DNA from: Nocardiopsis sp. FIRDI 009
GTDB taxonomy: Bacteria; Actinomycetota; Actinomycetes; Streptosporangiales; Streptosporangiaceae
DNA length: 64,000 nucleotides
Assembly (NCBI RefSeq): GCF_003386285.1
Contig: NZ_QPNC01000028.1
Location: 1-64,000, forward strand
Reading direction: 5' to 3'
Of the stretch, positions 53,375 through 61,853 are shown piece by piece (the first letter of the stretch is position 1; each line of letters begins with the position of its first letter). The notes beneath the pieces were generated by a model that saw nothing but the letters and a program-made list of their open reading frames with translations, made no database searches and was not told where the DNA came from. The translations under genes were made by a program, and so were the position numbers.

Positions 53375-56300
53375 CCCCGGCCCTCGTCCTCACCGACCGC
53401 GAGCAGGTGCGCGCGACGCTCCTCCCGGGTCAGCGCCCGGAAGGTGCGCCGGCGCGCCACACGCGTCAACTCCGCCAAAGGCATGTCCGTGTCCCACACC
53501 CGCACGGTGCCGTCCGCGGACCCCGAGGCGACCATTCGGGACCCGCCACTCCACACGACGCTGAGGACACGGTCGCGGTGGACACCGACCGTCAGCGGTT
53601 CACCCTCGCCCTGGGCGTCCCACACACGGACGGTGCGGTCGTGGGACGCGGTGACCAGACGGGCGCCATCGGGCGACCAGGCCACCGCGGGCACCCGACC
53701 GTCGTGTCCGGTGAGGACCCGTTCGGTCTGCCCCGAGGCCAGGTTCCACACCCGAACCGTCCAGTCGGCCGAGGAGGTGGCCAGGCGCGTCCCGTCCGGG
53801 GACCAGGCGACGGAGTCCACCCAGTTCTCGTGTCCGGTGAGCACGACGTGCTCGCGACCGGTGGTCAGGTCCCACACGCGGGCGGTGCGGTCGTCGGAGC
53901 AGGAGGCGATCATCCGCCCGTCGGGCGACCAGGCCAGGCCCACCACCCAGTCCTGGTGGCCGCGCAACGCGGTCAGCAGGGAGCCGTCGCGTGCGTCCCA
54001 CACACGGATGCTCCGGTCCTGGGCGCCGGTGGCGACGCGCTCTCCGTCGGGCGACCAGGACACCGACTCCACGATGGCGCCCTCATGGCCCAGTTCCATC
54101 GGGGCCCGCCCCGGCTCCAGGCTCCACAGCAGGGCGCACCGGTCGGTGCCGCCCGAGACGAGCGCAGTGCCGTCCGGGGACAGGGCGGCGTCGCGCACCG
54201 CACCGGTGTGGCCGCGCAGGCACACGGGTTCCTGACCACCCTCCTCCCACACGCGGACGGTTCCGTCCTCACCCGCCGCGGCGACGGTGCCGTCTCGGGC
54301 CGCCACGGCGTTGACCGCCGCGCCCTGCGCGCCGTGGACCGTGTGCTCCACGGTGCGGGGCTCCATCTCCCACAGTCGCGCGGTGCCGTCCTCCGACCCC
54401 GTGGCCAGGCGAGTGCCGTCGGGTGACCAGTCCACGCCCCAGACGGAGTCGGTGTGGCCGCGCAGGACGACCCGCTCCTCGGCGTCGGCGGCGGCGAAGA
54501 CCCGGGCGGTGCGGTCGGCCGAGGCCGTGGCCAGCAGGCGGCCGTCAGGTGACCACTCCACGTTCCACACGCGGTCGCGGTGGCCTCTCAGCAGGAGGCT
54601 CTGCTCGCCCGTGGCCGCGTCCCACACCCGGACGGTGTGGTCGCCCGAGGCCGTGGCGATCCGGGTCCCGTCGGGATGCCAGGACACCCCCTCGACGAAG
54701 TCGCGGTGGCCCGTGAGCCTGACAGCCTCGCGTGCGTCGCCGACGTCCCAGACGATGACGGTCCGGTCGTGGGAGGCGGTGGCCAGGCGGGTGCCGTCGG
54801 GCGACCAGCGGATGCCCAGGACGTTATCGTCGTGCCCGGTCAACCGGGTGCTCAGACGGCCGGTGTCGGCCTCCCAGATCCGGACGACGCGGTCGCGTGA
54901 GGCCGCGGCGACGTAGCGCCCGTCGGGGCTCCAGGAGACGCCGCGCACCACGTCGGTGGCGTCGGTGAGGCGCAGGAGGGTCTCCCCGGAGTCGGCGTCC
55001 CACACCCGCACCGTGTGGTCCCGGGAGGCGGTGGCCAGCCGCCGCGAGTCGGGGGACCAGGACACCATCTCCACCATGCCCATGTGGCCGCGCAGCTCCC
55101 GGACCAGACCTCCGTGGGCGTCCCACAGGCGGGCGGTACCGTCCCGGGAGGCGGTGGCGATCCGGGCTCCGTCGGGTGACCAGGCGAGGTTGCGCACGGT
55201 GTCGGTGTGACCGGTGAGGACCGCCGAGCAGTGGCTGTGGGCGAGCGCGGACAGCAGGGCGCCGCGGACGACGGGGACGGGCTCGCACTCCTCCAGGGCG
55301 GCCAGGGTGAGCAGGACTGCCAGTTCGGGATGCTCCTCGACCCCGGCCAGGACGTACTCGGCGATCGAGAGCGACACTCGGCGCAGGAACCCGTGGTCGC
55401 GACGGCGCGAGGCGTCGACGAAGGCGGTGAGCGCGGGGGTGTCCTGGTCGTTCTCGCGCAGGGCGTCCAACCAGCGTTCCGCGGTGGTCAGTCGGGCTCC
55501 GGTGAGCAGGTAGTCGGCGTGGCGGCCCGAACTCTCCCAGTCGCCCGCCCAGCGCTCCAGTTCGGCGCGCTGGCGCAGGCGTTCGGTGTGCGCCTCCACC
55601 TGTTGGCGCAGCGGCGCCCACTGACGGAAGAGCGCCTCGTGGGCGACCTGCGCGACGGGGCCGCCGTCGTGGACGTCGCTGACCAGAAGGCGGGCGTCGA
55701 CGAAGGCGTCGACGATGTGGCGGTCGCGTGGGTCGAGTTCGGCCAGGGGCACCCGACGGCGGGTGGCGTCGCCGCTGGTGACGGTGACGAAGCGCAGCAG
55801 GACCCGGAGGACGCGGTCGAGGTCGGCCTCGGTGCGCAGCTCGGCGGTGACCTGGTCGGCGTGGCGTGCGAGCGCTCCCTCCACGCCGCCGAGGGCCCGG
55901 TAGTCGGCCTCGGTGGCGATCCCGCGAGCGCCGGCGCGGATGTAGAGCTCTTGGAGGAGGTAGGCCAGCAGCGGGAGGGCGTCGCCGCTTCCGGTGTCGA
56001 GGGCGATGCGCTCGACCAGACCGTCCTCGAAGCGGAAACCGGCTGCCTCGGCGGGGCGTTCGATGATCTCGACGAGGTCCTGGCGGCTCAGCGCGCCGAG
56101 AGCGAGGGGGTTGGTGAACAGTTCGGCGGTCTGGCCGCCCAGCAGGTCGCCGAGGAACTCCACGCGCAGGGTGGCCACCACCCTCAGGTGACGGTCGCCG
56201 TGCAGGGCGTCGTGCAGCGCGGTGAGGAAGAGGTCCCGGTCACGGTCGCCGCTGAGGGTGACCAGTTCCTCCAGTTGGTCGACGACCAGGACGGTCCGCC

Positions 56301-56919
56301 GGGGTCCTCCGGTCTCGCGGCGGATCCCCCGCAGCAGGGTGAGGAGTTCACCGCTGTCACGGCGGATGCGGCGCGCGTAGGCGTCGGCCTGCGCCTGGTC
56401 GGAGGCCAGGGCCCGGGCCAGGGCGCCGACGGGATCGGCTCCGGGCACCATGACGGGCAGGACGTTCCAGCGCTGCCCTCGCAGCCGGGGGAGGATCCCG
56501 GCCTGGACAAGGGAGGACTTGCCGCTGCCGGAGGCGCCGATGACGGCCAGGAAGCGTTCGTGGGGTTCGGCGCCGACGCCGTGGAGGCGGCGCATGGCCT
56601 CGGTGGTCTGGGCGGCCCGGCCGAAGAAGACGGCGGCCTCGTCCTCCTGGAAGGAGGCGAGACCCGGGTAGGGAGAGCGCCCCGGTTGCCAGGCGAACTC
56701 GGGAGGCGGCGGGTGCTCCAGACGGTAGACGGCGAAGTGGCCGACGAGCAGGACCACCAGGATGAGGACCAGGCCCGGGACGGCGGCCTGTTCCATCACC
56801 CGCAGGGGCAGGGGTGTCGCGCGGCCGTCGGTGGCGAAGTTGGTGACCACCCCCAGCAGGCCCGCGGCCAGCACCAGGAGCAGTTGCAGCATCAGTGCGA
56901 GTCGTTGGCGTCGCCGCAC
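53368..56919 (-). CDS. Membrane-anchored STAND NTPase with 14 WD40 repeats
   Basis: This 1183-residue protein has two N-terminal membrane helices (about 6-25 and 48-65), an nSTAND-type NTPase, and a C-terminal double propeller. The NTPase has the entry motif YPGLASFQEDEAAVFFGR (84-101), Walker A GASGSGKSS (128-136) and Walker B TVLVVDQLEELV (about 209-220). Fourteen WD40 repeats follow from about residue 570, most with HxxxVxxxxWSPDG and RVWD cores; this number would form two seven-bladed propellers. Such proteins act as signal-dependent switches, and some bacterial STAND proteins detect phage. No separate effector domain is visible, so the membrane helices may themselves be the effector. The GTG has GGAG 6 bases upstream. 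Confidence 0.9.
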   Translation of the reverse strand: MRRRQRLALMLQLLLVLAAGLLGVVTNFATDGRATPLPLRVMEQAAVPGLVLILVVLLVGHFAVYRLEHPPPPEFAWQPGRSPYPGLASFQEDEAAVFFGRAAQTTEAMRRLHGVGAEPHERFLAVIGASGSGKSSLVQAGILPRLRGQRWNVLPVMVPGADPVGALARALASDQAQADAYARRIRRDSGELLTLLRGIRRETGGPRRTVLVVDQLEELVTLSGDRDRDLFLTALHDALHGDRHLRVVATLRVEFLGDLLGGQTAELFTNPLALGALSRQDLVEIIERPAEAAGFRFEDGLVERIALDTGSGDALPLLAYLLQELYIRAGARGIATEADYRALGGVEGALARHADQVTAELRTEADLDRVLRVLLRFVTVTSGDATRRRVPLAELDPRDRHIVDAFVDARLLVSDVHDGGPVAQVAHEALFRQWAPLRQQVEAHTERLRQRAELERWAGDWESSGRHADYLLTGARLTTAERWLDALRENDQDTPALTAFVDASRRRDHGFLRRVSLSIAEYVLAGVEEHPELAVLLTLAALEECEPVPVVRGALLSALAHSHCSAVLTGHTDTVRNLAWSPDGARIATASRDGTARLWDAHGGLVRELRGHMGMVEMVSWSPDSRRLATASRDHTVRVWDADSGETLLRLTDATDVVRGVSWSPDGRYVAAASRDRVVRIWEADTGRLSTRLTGHDDNVLGIRWSPDGTRLATASHDRTVIVWDVGDAREAVRLTGHRDFVEGVSWHPDGTRIATASGDHTVRVWDAATGEQSLLLRGHRDRVWNVEWSPDGRLLATASADRTARVFAAADAEERVVLRGHTDSVWGVDWSPDGTRLATGSEDGTARLWEMEPRTVEHTVHGAQGAAVNAVAARDGTVAAAGEDGTVRVWEEGGQEPVCLRGHTGAVRDAALSPDGTALVSGGTDRCALLWSLEPGRAPMELGHEGAIVESVSWSPDGERVATGAQDRSIRVWDARDGSLLTALRGHQDWVVGLAWSPDGRMIASCSDDRTARVWDLTTGREHVVLTGHENWVDSVAWSPDGTRLATSSADWTVRVWNLASGQTERVLTGHDGRVPAVAWSPDGARLVTASHDRTVRVWDAQGEGEPLTVGVHRDRVLSVVWSGGSRMVASGSADGTVRVWDTDMPLAELTRVARRRTFRALTREERRAHLLAVGEDEGRGQ

Positions 56920-57454
56920 GTCGTCTCCGAGGGGTCGCGTGTTCCCGAGTTCATGGGGGCGTCCGCGCCCCGGGTGAGCCTACGCAGAGGGGTGGTGGGG
57001 GTAAAGCCGATGTCCCCTTCCGGCCATCCGCAATCCCCTGTCCCGTCGGGGTTCCCGCGGTGGCGGCGGGCCGTGGGGAGTGTTCCGGGCGGTGCGACCG
57101 CTCGAGGAGCGGACCGAGCCGCTCGGCCGGTCCCCGCGACCGGCGGCGAGACCCGATGGCCATGCCCCGCGGGGCTCGTCAACCCTTCCGTGCCCTCTCC
57201 AGCTCGCCCCCGGCGTGTGGACCTACCTCGCTCCGCATGTCCTCTTTCGAATGCTTGATGCTTTCTTTTCGCTCTGGCGTGGTTTATCGCGCAATGCACT
57301 GTTTTCAAGGTCGCGTCCGTCGATATCGCCCTCCGGTATCCACGGAGTCGAACGAAGATCGCGTGAACTGGGAAGAATGCCCCACATCACGAGTGCCGCC
57401 CTGTCATCCTGGATTCTCCTGTTCCCACTCTTCACGCGGTTTCGAGGACCCCCG
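56920..57454. promoter_or_regulatory. 535-base divergent gap with AT-rich segment
   Basis: No gene is visible between the STAND-WD40 gene and the divergent RloC-like gene. The stretch from about 57225 to 57340 is clearly AT-richer than both flanks (for example TTGATGCTTTC then TTTTCGC near 57252) and is the probable promoter of the RloC-like gene. Individual boxes are not certain. Confidence 0.45.
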
Positions 57455-59758
57455 TTGATCAAGCGCGTCACCCGTGTCAAGGACTTCCGCTGCTTCCAGG
57501 GATGGAGGCAGCACGACAACGCCGTCGACTTCGAGAAGCTCAACCTGATCTACGCCCCCAACGGCACCGGGAAGAGCACCTTCGCCGAACTGATCAGCGG
57601 CGTCCCGGACGATCCCACGTGGTCCCACGGTATGAAGGTCAGAGTCCGGACCGGTGACTCCCCGGACTCCACGGAGACGGTCGAGGGTCCTGGGCACTGG
57701 ATCTGGGACGACGTCCGCCTCTTCGGCTCCGAGTACGTGCGGCGCAACCTTCGCTTCGACGCCCTCGAGGCAGAGGGCGGCGCCGACGCCGATGCGCTGC
57801 TCTACCTGGGGCGGCCCACCATCGAACAGCAGGAGCGCAGGGACACCGCGCAGGCCGAGCGCGAACGGGCCAGCGCCGAACTGAGGGACCTGCGCAAGAA
57901 GCGCACGTCGGTCGAGCGCAAGCGGGACCGTCTGTGCACCGAACTGGGGAGCAGGGCCCACCGCGAACTCGGGCCCGTGAGCGGCCGCTTCAACCGGGGC
58001 TTCAACAGGAACCACGTGAAGCGGGCCCTGCAGGCTCCGCTCACTCCTCAGAAGGAGCTCGACGCCGCGCGCGACCGTGACCGGAGCCTCATCGCCGGGT
58101 CCGCCCCCGAACCGATTCCCCCGGTCAACGCCCGCGGCCTCGCGCTCGGCGCACTGGAGGGACGGGTCGTGGCCCTACTGGCCCGCACCGTGGCCTCCGA
58201 GGCCCTGGACGCACTGGTCGGTCGTCCCGAACACGAGGCGTGGGTGCGCGAGGGCGGCAGGCTGCACGCCGACCGCGACACCTGTCTGTTCTGCGAGGGG
58301 CAGATCACCGACGGCCGCAGGGCACGGTTGGCACGCCACTTCGACGAGGGCTACACCCGCCTCCTGGCCGAACTCGACGACGCCGTCGCACAGACGCGCC
58401 TCCTGCGCTCCCAGGCCGAACGCTTCTTCTCCGCGCTCCCGCACCGCACACAGTTCTTCGAGGACATGCGCGAGGACTACGACGAGACGTACAAGAAGGT
58501 CGAGAGCGCGGTCACGGCCTTCCAGAACGGGCTGGACCGCGTCGTGGAGGTCCTGGAGCGCAAGAGGGGCGAGATGTTCGCCCTGCTCGAGCTGCCCTCG
58601 GACATCGCGCCGGTGGCGGTCGACACCGCCGGGCTGGGCCGGATGATCGACGACCACAACGCCCGCACGGACTCACTGGCCGACGAACGCGCGCGGGCCG
58701 CCGACCGCGAGTTCGAACGCATGCTGCACGACGTCGCGACCCCGATCCGGGACCACGACCGCGAGGCATCGGAGCTGACGCGGCGGATTCGGGAGCAGGA
58801 GCGCACGCTGGACGAGTGCCAGGAGGTGCTGCGCGAGATCCCCCGGCTCGGACACGATCCCGAGTACTTCCTCACCGAACTCAACAGGGACATCTCCTCC
58901 CTGCTGCGGCGATCGGACCTGCGATTCGTCCACGACGACGGCCGCTACCGGGTGCTGCGCCACGACCGCCCCGCCCGCCACCTCAGCGAGGGCGAACGGA
59001 CCGCGATCGCCCTGATCTACTTCCTCACCAGCCTGGCGGGCGGGGGCCGGAGCCTGGAGAAGACCATCGTCATCGTCGACGACCCGGTCTCCAGCCTGGA
59101 CGACCACCTGATGTTCGGCGTCTACTCGATGCTGATCGCCAAACTGGACCCGGACGCAGGATTGTGCCGACAGCTCTTCGTCCTCACGCACAACACCGTC
59201 TTCCTGCGCCACTGGAGCAGGGACCTCAAGCGCAAGGACAGCCCCACGACGCTGCACATGATGAAGTCGGTCGGGGAGGGCGCGGATCGCGCACCGGTGC
59301 TCGTTCCGCTGGACGCCAAGCGCGGCAGGGACTCGGTCATCCTGGAGACCGAGTACCTCCTGCTCTTCCACAGCGTGACGCACAACCTGCTGGACGCGAT
59401 CGACGGCACGTCGTTGGACGCCGACCTACGCCTGGCGACCTCGGTTCCCAACGACGCGCGCAAGATGCTGGAACACTTCCTCCAGTTCCGGGTACCGGAG
59501 AAGGGCGGAAACCTGACCGAGGCCGTCGAAGAGCTGCTCCCGGGAAAGCGCGACCTCGCCGGGGAACTGACCCGATTCCTGCACAGCAACTCGCACCGGA
59601 CCCCTGACGCCGTCGGCAAACCGATCCTGGACGCCGCCGCGACGCACGTCCTGAAGGGGGTGTTCACCCTGATCCGCGACACCGATCCCAAACACTTCGA
59701 GGGCATGTGCACGCGGCTGGGCATCGCCGACCGGAAGCACCGGCTGACGTTGGCCTGA
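57455..59758 (+). CDS. RloC/PrrC-like ATPase with zinc hook (AAA_13)
   Basis: This 767-residue SMC/Rad50-like ATPase belongs to the AAA_13 group that includes the anticodon nucleases PrrC and RloC. Walker A is APNGTGKSTF near residue 36, the signature is RHLSEGERTAIAL, and Walker B is IVIVDDPVSSLDDH. Two coiled-coil arms surround a CxxC (Cys277 and Cys280, TCLFCEG) that can form a zinc hook as in RloC. In the C-terminal region, Arg669, Glu673 and His714 (NDARKMLEHF and SNSHR) have the order of the PrrC/RloC catalytic triad. It would cut tRNA when phage infection is sensed. The TTG at 57455 was chosen because GAGGA lies 6 bases upstream and the family begins IKRVTRVKDFRCF. Confidence 0.85.
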   Translation: MIKRVTRVKDFRCFQGWRQHDNAVDFEKLNLIYAPNGTGKSTFAELISGVPDDPTWSHGMKVRVRTGDSPDSTETVEGPGHWIWDDVRLFGSEYVRRNLRFDALEAEGGADADALLYLGRPTIEQQERRDTAQAERERASAELRDLRKKRTSVERKRDRLCTELGSRAHRELGPVSGRFNRGFNRNHVKRALQAPLTPQKELDAARDRDRSLIAGSAPEPIPPVNARGLALGALEGRVVALLARTVASEALDALVGRPEHEAWVREGGRLHADRDTCLFCEGQITDGRRARLARHFDEGYTRLLAELDDAVAQTRLLRSQAERFFSALPHRTQFFEDMREDYDETYKKVESAVTAFQNGLDRVVEVLERKRGEMFALLELPSDIAPVAVDTAGLGRMIDDHNARTDSLADERARAADREFERMLHDVATPIRDHDREASELTRRIREQERTLDECQEVLREIPRLGHDPEYFLTELNRDISSLLRRSDLRFVHDDGRYRVLRHDRPARHLSEGERTAIALIYFLTSLAGGGRSLEKTIVIVDDPVSSLDDHLMFGVYSMLIAKLDPDAGLCRQLFVLTHNTVFLRHWSRDLKRKDSPTTLHMMKSVGEGADRAPVLVPLDAKRGRDSVILETEYLLLFHSVTHNLLDAIDGTSLDADLRLATSVPNDARKMLEHFLQFRVPEKGGNLTEAVEELLPGKRDLAGELTRFLHSNSHRTPDAVGKPILDAAATHVLKGVFTLIRDTDPKHFEGMCTRLGIADRKHRLTLA

Positions 59759-59881
59759 CCGCCGCGACGCCGGGGAGCGCTTGAGGGCGCAAGCTATACC
59801 GCGCCGACTGACCGGCTCCCCGCCCAGGACCGCTGGACCGTAGACCACCGCACGTGCGTCCGGGACACGCCACGGGATGTG

Positions 59882-59914
59882 GCCCGGGCTCCCGCCGTCG
59901 ACGGGAGCCCGGGC
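59882..59914. terminator. Bidirectional terminator, RloC-like gene / Gabija operon
   Basis: A perfect 13-bp stem (GCCCGGGCTCCCG at 59882-59894 against 59902-59914) with a 7-base loop lies 2 bases after the gajB stop. It can also stop transcription from the convergent RloC-like gene. Confidence 0.8.
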
Positions 59915-59915
59915 G

Positions 59916-61853
59916 TCACACCTGATGTGTCACCAGGTCCTCGATCCCGTGGATGCTACCCGCTGGGAAGGGGCCGTCGGACTCGCGGAGCCGTCGGAGC
60001 GCGGTGTCCGGATCCTTGGTGAACAGCACCACGGCCAGGGACCGGGTCGCACGAGAACAGGCGACGTAGAAGAGCTTGCGTGTGCGTTCCTGGGTGTCTT
60101 CCTTGTCCTGTTCCAGGTTCTGGCGGTCGGACTTGCTCGACTCCCTCAGCCCGAGGAGCTTCTCATAGGAGTACTTGTTCCAGTTGCTGCGGTCGTCCTC
60201 CAGCAGCACCAGGACCCGCTCGAACTCGGCTCCTTTGACCCCGTGCTGGGTTCCGTAGGGCGAACGGCCCCTGAGGTAGTCGTGGTAGGCGCGGAGCTGG
60301 CCCGCCGGACAGGCCAGGTACGAGCGCATCACGTTCGCCAGACTCTTCTGCCTCTCCCGTTTGCTCTCCTCCGGCAGGTGCGCGGTCTCCTCCTCGGGTT
60401 CGGGCCCCTCCTCCTCCAGGGCCCGTTCGGGCAGGGAGAAGCCACCGTTGTCGGGGAGATGGGGTTTCATCCGACGGTCCCGCCGGATGATGCCTGACCG
60501 GACGGCGTGGCACAGCACCTCGGCGACGGGCTTCTCACTTGTGCGGGCGAGGAGTTCGACCAGCGTGTCCGTGTCCGCCTTCAGCTCCGACAGAACCTGC
60601 ACCGGAGCCTCACCTTCGGTGAAGTCGCGAAGTCGGGGGGAGAACCCCCTGAGCATGGCCAGTGCGTTGACGCCGTGGCCTGCCTCAACCGCCTCGACCA
60701 GGGGGATGAGCCGGTCCAGTACGGGTGTCAGGCTCCAGTGCGCGCCCTCCGTGTAATCGTCCTTGAGCCTTCCTCCGGACTTTCCTTTCGCCTGACGGAA
60801 CGCACGGTCCAGGTCCCCGAAACCCAGCCGAAGAGCGGCCAAGCGGTGCTCCAGAACGAGGATCTTGAGGTGCTCCCCCTCCCTCCCCCGGCTCCACCAC
60901 ACGTCTCCCTGTCGCACGGCGAGGCGGTCGCGCACCTGATCCAGTTGGGTGTCGTCCTCCCGTTGGTAGGGCAGCACGAACAGATCCGCGTACCCCGGGT
61001 GGCTCTGACGCACCTCATCCCCACCCAGTACCTGCTGCAGGTCCCCGTCATGAGGCGACTGGCTCCGGATGCGGTTGATGACGTTGAGGACCTGCTCCGG
61101 ACAGCGCCAGTTCTGTCGCTTGCGGATCACCGCCCAGGTGCCGTCACCCGTGACGAGTCCGGTCCCCTGCAGGTAGATCCGCTGCATGGGATCGCCGAAG
61201 AACCCGACGCAGAACCTTCCCCGTTCTCTGTTCTCGACGCTCCGCAGAGCCTCGACGACGCGGGAATCGGTGTCCTGGCTCTCGTCCACCAGGACGTAGG
61301 GGAATGATTGGGCGACGATCGTGGCCAGGCGTTCGTGGCGCATGATCATCTCCGGGACCATGCGCAGGACCTCGTGGTGGCCCAGGGCGCCCGTGCCGTA
61401 ATTCCTCGCCGCCTGGTAGGTGAAACGCAGCGAGGGGTCGTCCACCCGCTTCAGTTCCTCGACGTACTTGGCCGCATCGTCGGCACCACGCTCGTCGATG
61501 ACACGGGTGATGTCCTCCCGCACCCAGGTCCGGATCATCCCCTGGAACGGTTGCGCCAACCGCCACAGGAAGCTGTGGATCGTGGAAACGTGGAAGAGCG
61601 GGTCGGCGTCGACCCTGCGTGTGATCTCCTCGACCGCCGCGTTGGTGTAGGTGATGCAGGCGACCTGGCGCCGCTGCCCGAGGAGCGCGGCTCCCTCCTG
61701 TCGGCCGATGTGGCGCAGCGCCCTGACGAGGGAGGTCGTCTTGCCCGAGCCGGCCCCGGCGATCACCACGAAGCCCCGCTTGACCGGGTCCTGGAGGATC
61801 GCGCGGATCTGCTCGTCCGCGTCGACGCCATCGTGCCCGAGCGCCGTGCTCAC
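59916..61853 (-). CDS. gajB: Gabija helicase GajB (UvrD-like)
   Basis: This 645-residue superfamily 1 helicase resembles UvrD/Rep. Walker A is GAGSGKTT (33-40), motif II is VLVDESQDTD (near 185), and the C-terminal motifs include HGVKGAEFERVLVLLED and FYVACSRATRSLAVVLF. An acidic insert (LEEEGPEPEEETAHLPEES) precedes the last helicase motifs. In Gabija, GajB works with the GajA nuclease. The GTG at 61853 overlaps the gajA stop by four bases, which fixes the start and implies coupled synthesis. Confidence 0.9.
   Translation of the reverse strand: MSTALGHDGVDADEQIRAILQDPVKRGFVVIAGAGSGKTTSLVRALRHIGRQEGAALLGQRRQVACITYTNAAVEEITRRVDADPLFHVSTIHSFLWRLAQPFQGMIRTWVREDITRVIDERGADDAAKYVEELKRVDDPSLRFTYQAARNYGTGALGHHEVLRMVPEMIMRHERLATIVAQSFPYVLVDESQDTDSRVVEALRSVENRERGRFCVGFFGDPMQRIYLQGTGLVTGDGTWAVIRKRQNWRCPEQVLNVINRIRSQSPHDGDLQQVLGGDEVRQSHPGYADLFVLPYQREDDTQLDQVRDRLAVRQGDVWWSRGREGEHLKILVLEHRLAALRLGFGDLDRAFRQAKGKSGGRLKDDYTEGAHWSLTPVLDRLIPLVEAVEAGHGVNALAMLRGFSPRLRDFTEGEAPVQVLSELKADTDTLVELLARTSEKPVAEVLCHAVRSGIIRRDRRMKPHLPDNGGFSLPERALEEEGPEPEEETAHLPEESKRERQKSLANVMRSYLACPAGQLRAYHDYLRGRSPYGTQHGVKGAEFERVLVLLEDDRSNWNKYSYEKLLGLRESSKSDRQNLEQDKEDTQERTRKLFYVACSRATRSLAVVLFTKDPDTALRRLRESDGPFPAGSIHGIEDLVTHQV

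Noticed and set aside
53368-56919. WSPDG-rich DNA treated as a nucleotide repeat array
   Set aside because: The periodicity is at the protein level (WD40 repeats); the DNA of individual repeats has diverged.
57080-57454. N-terminal extension of the RloC-like protein, including a hydrophobic segment (SSWILLFPLF)
   Set aside because: The family begins at IKRVTRVKDF, the TTG at 57455 has a good ribosome site, and the upstream part lies in the AT-rich promoter region.
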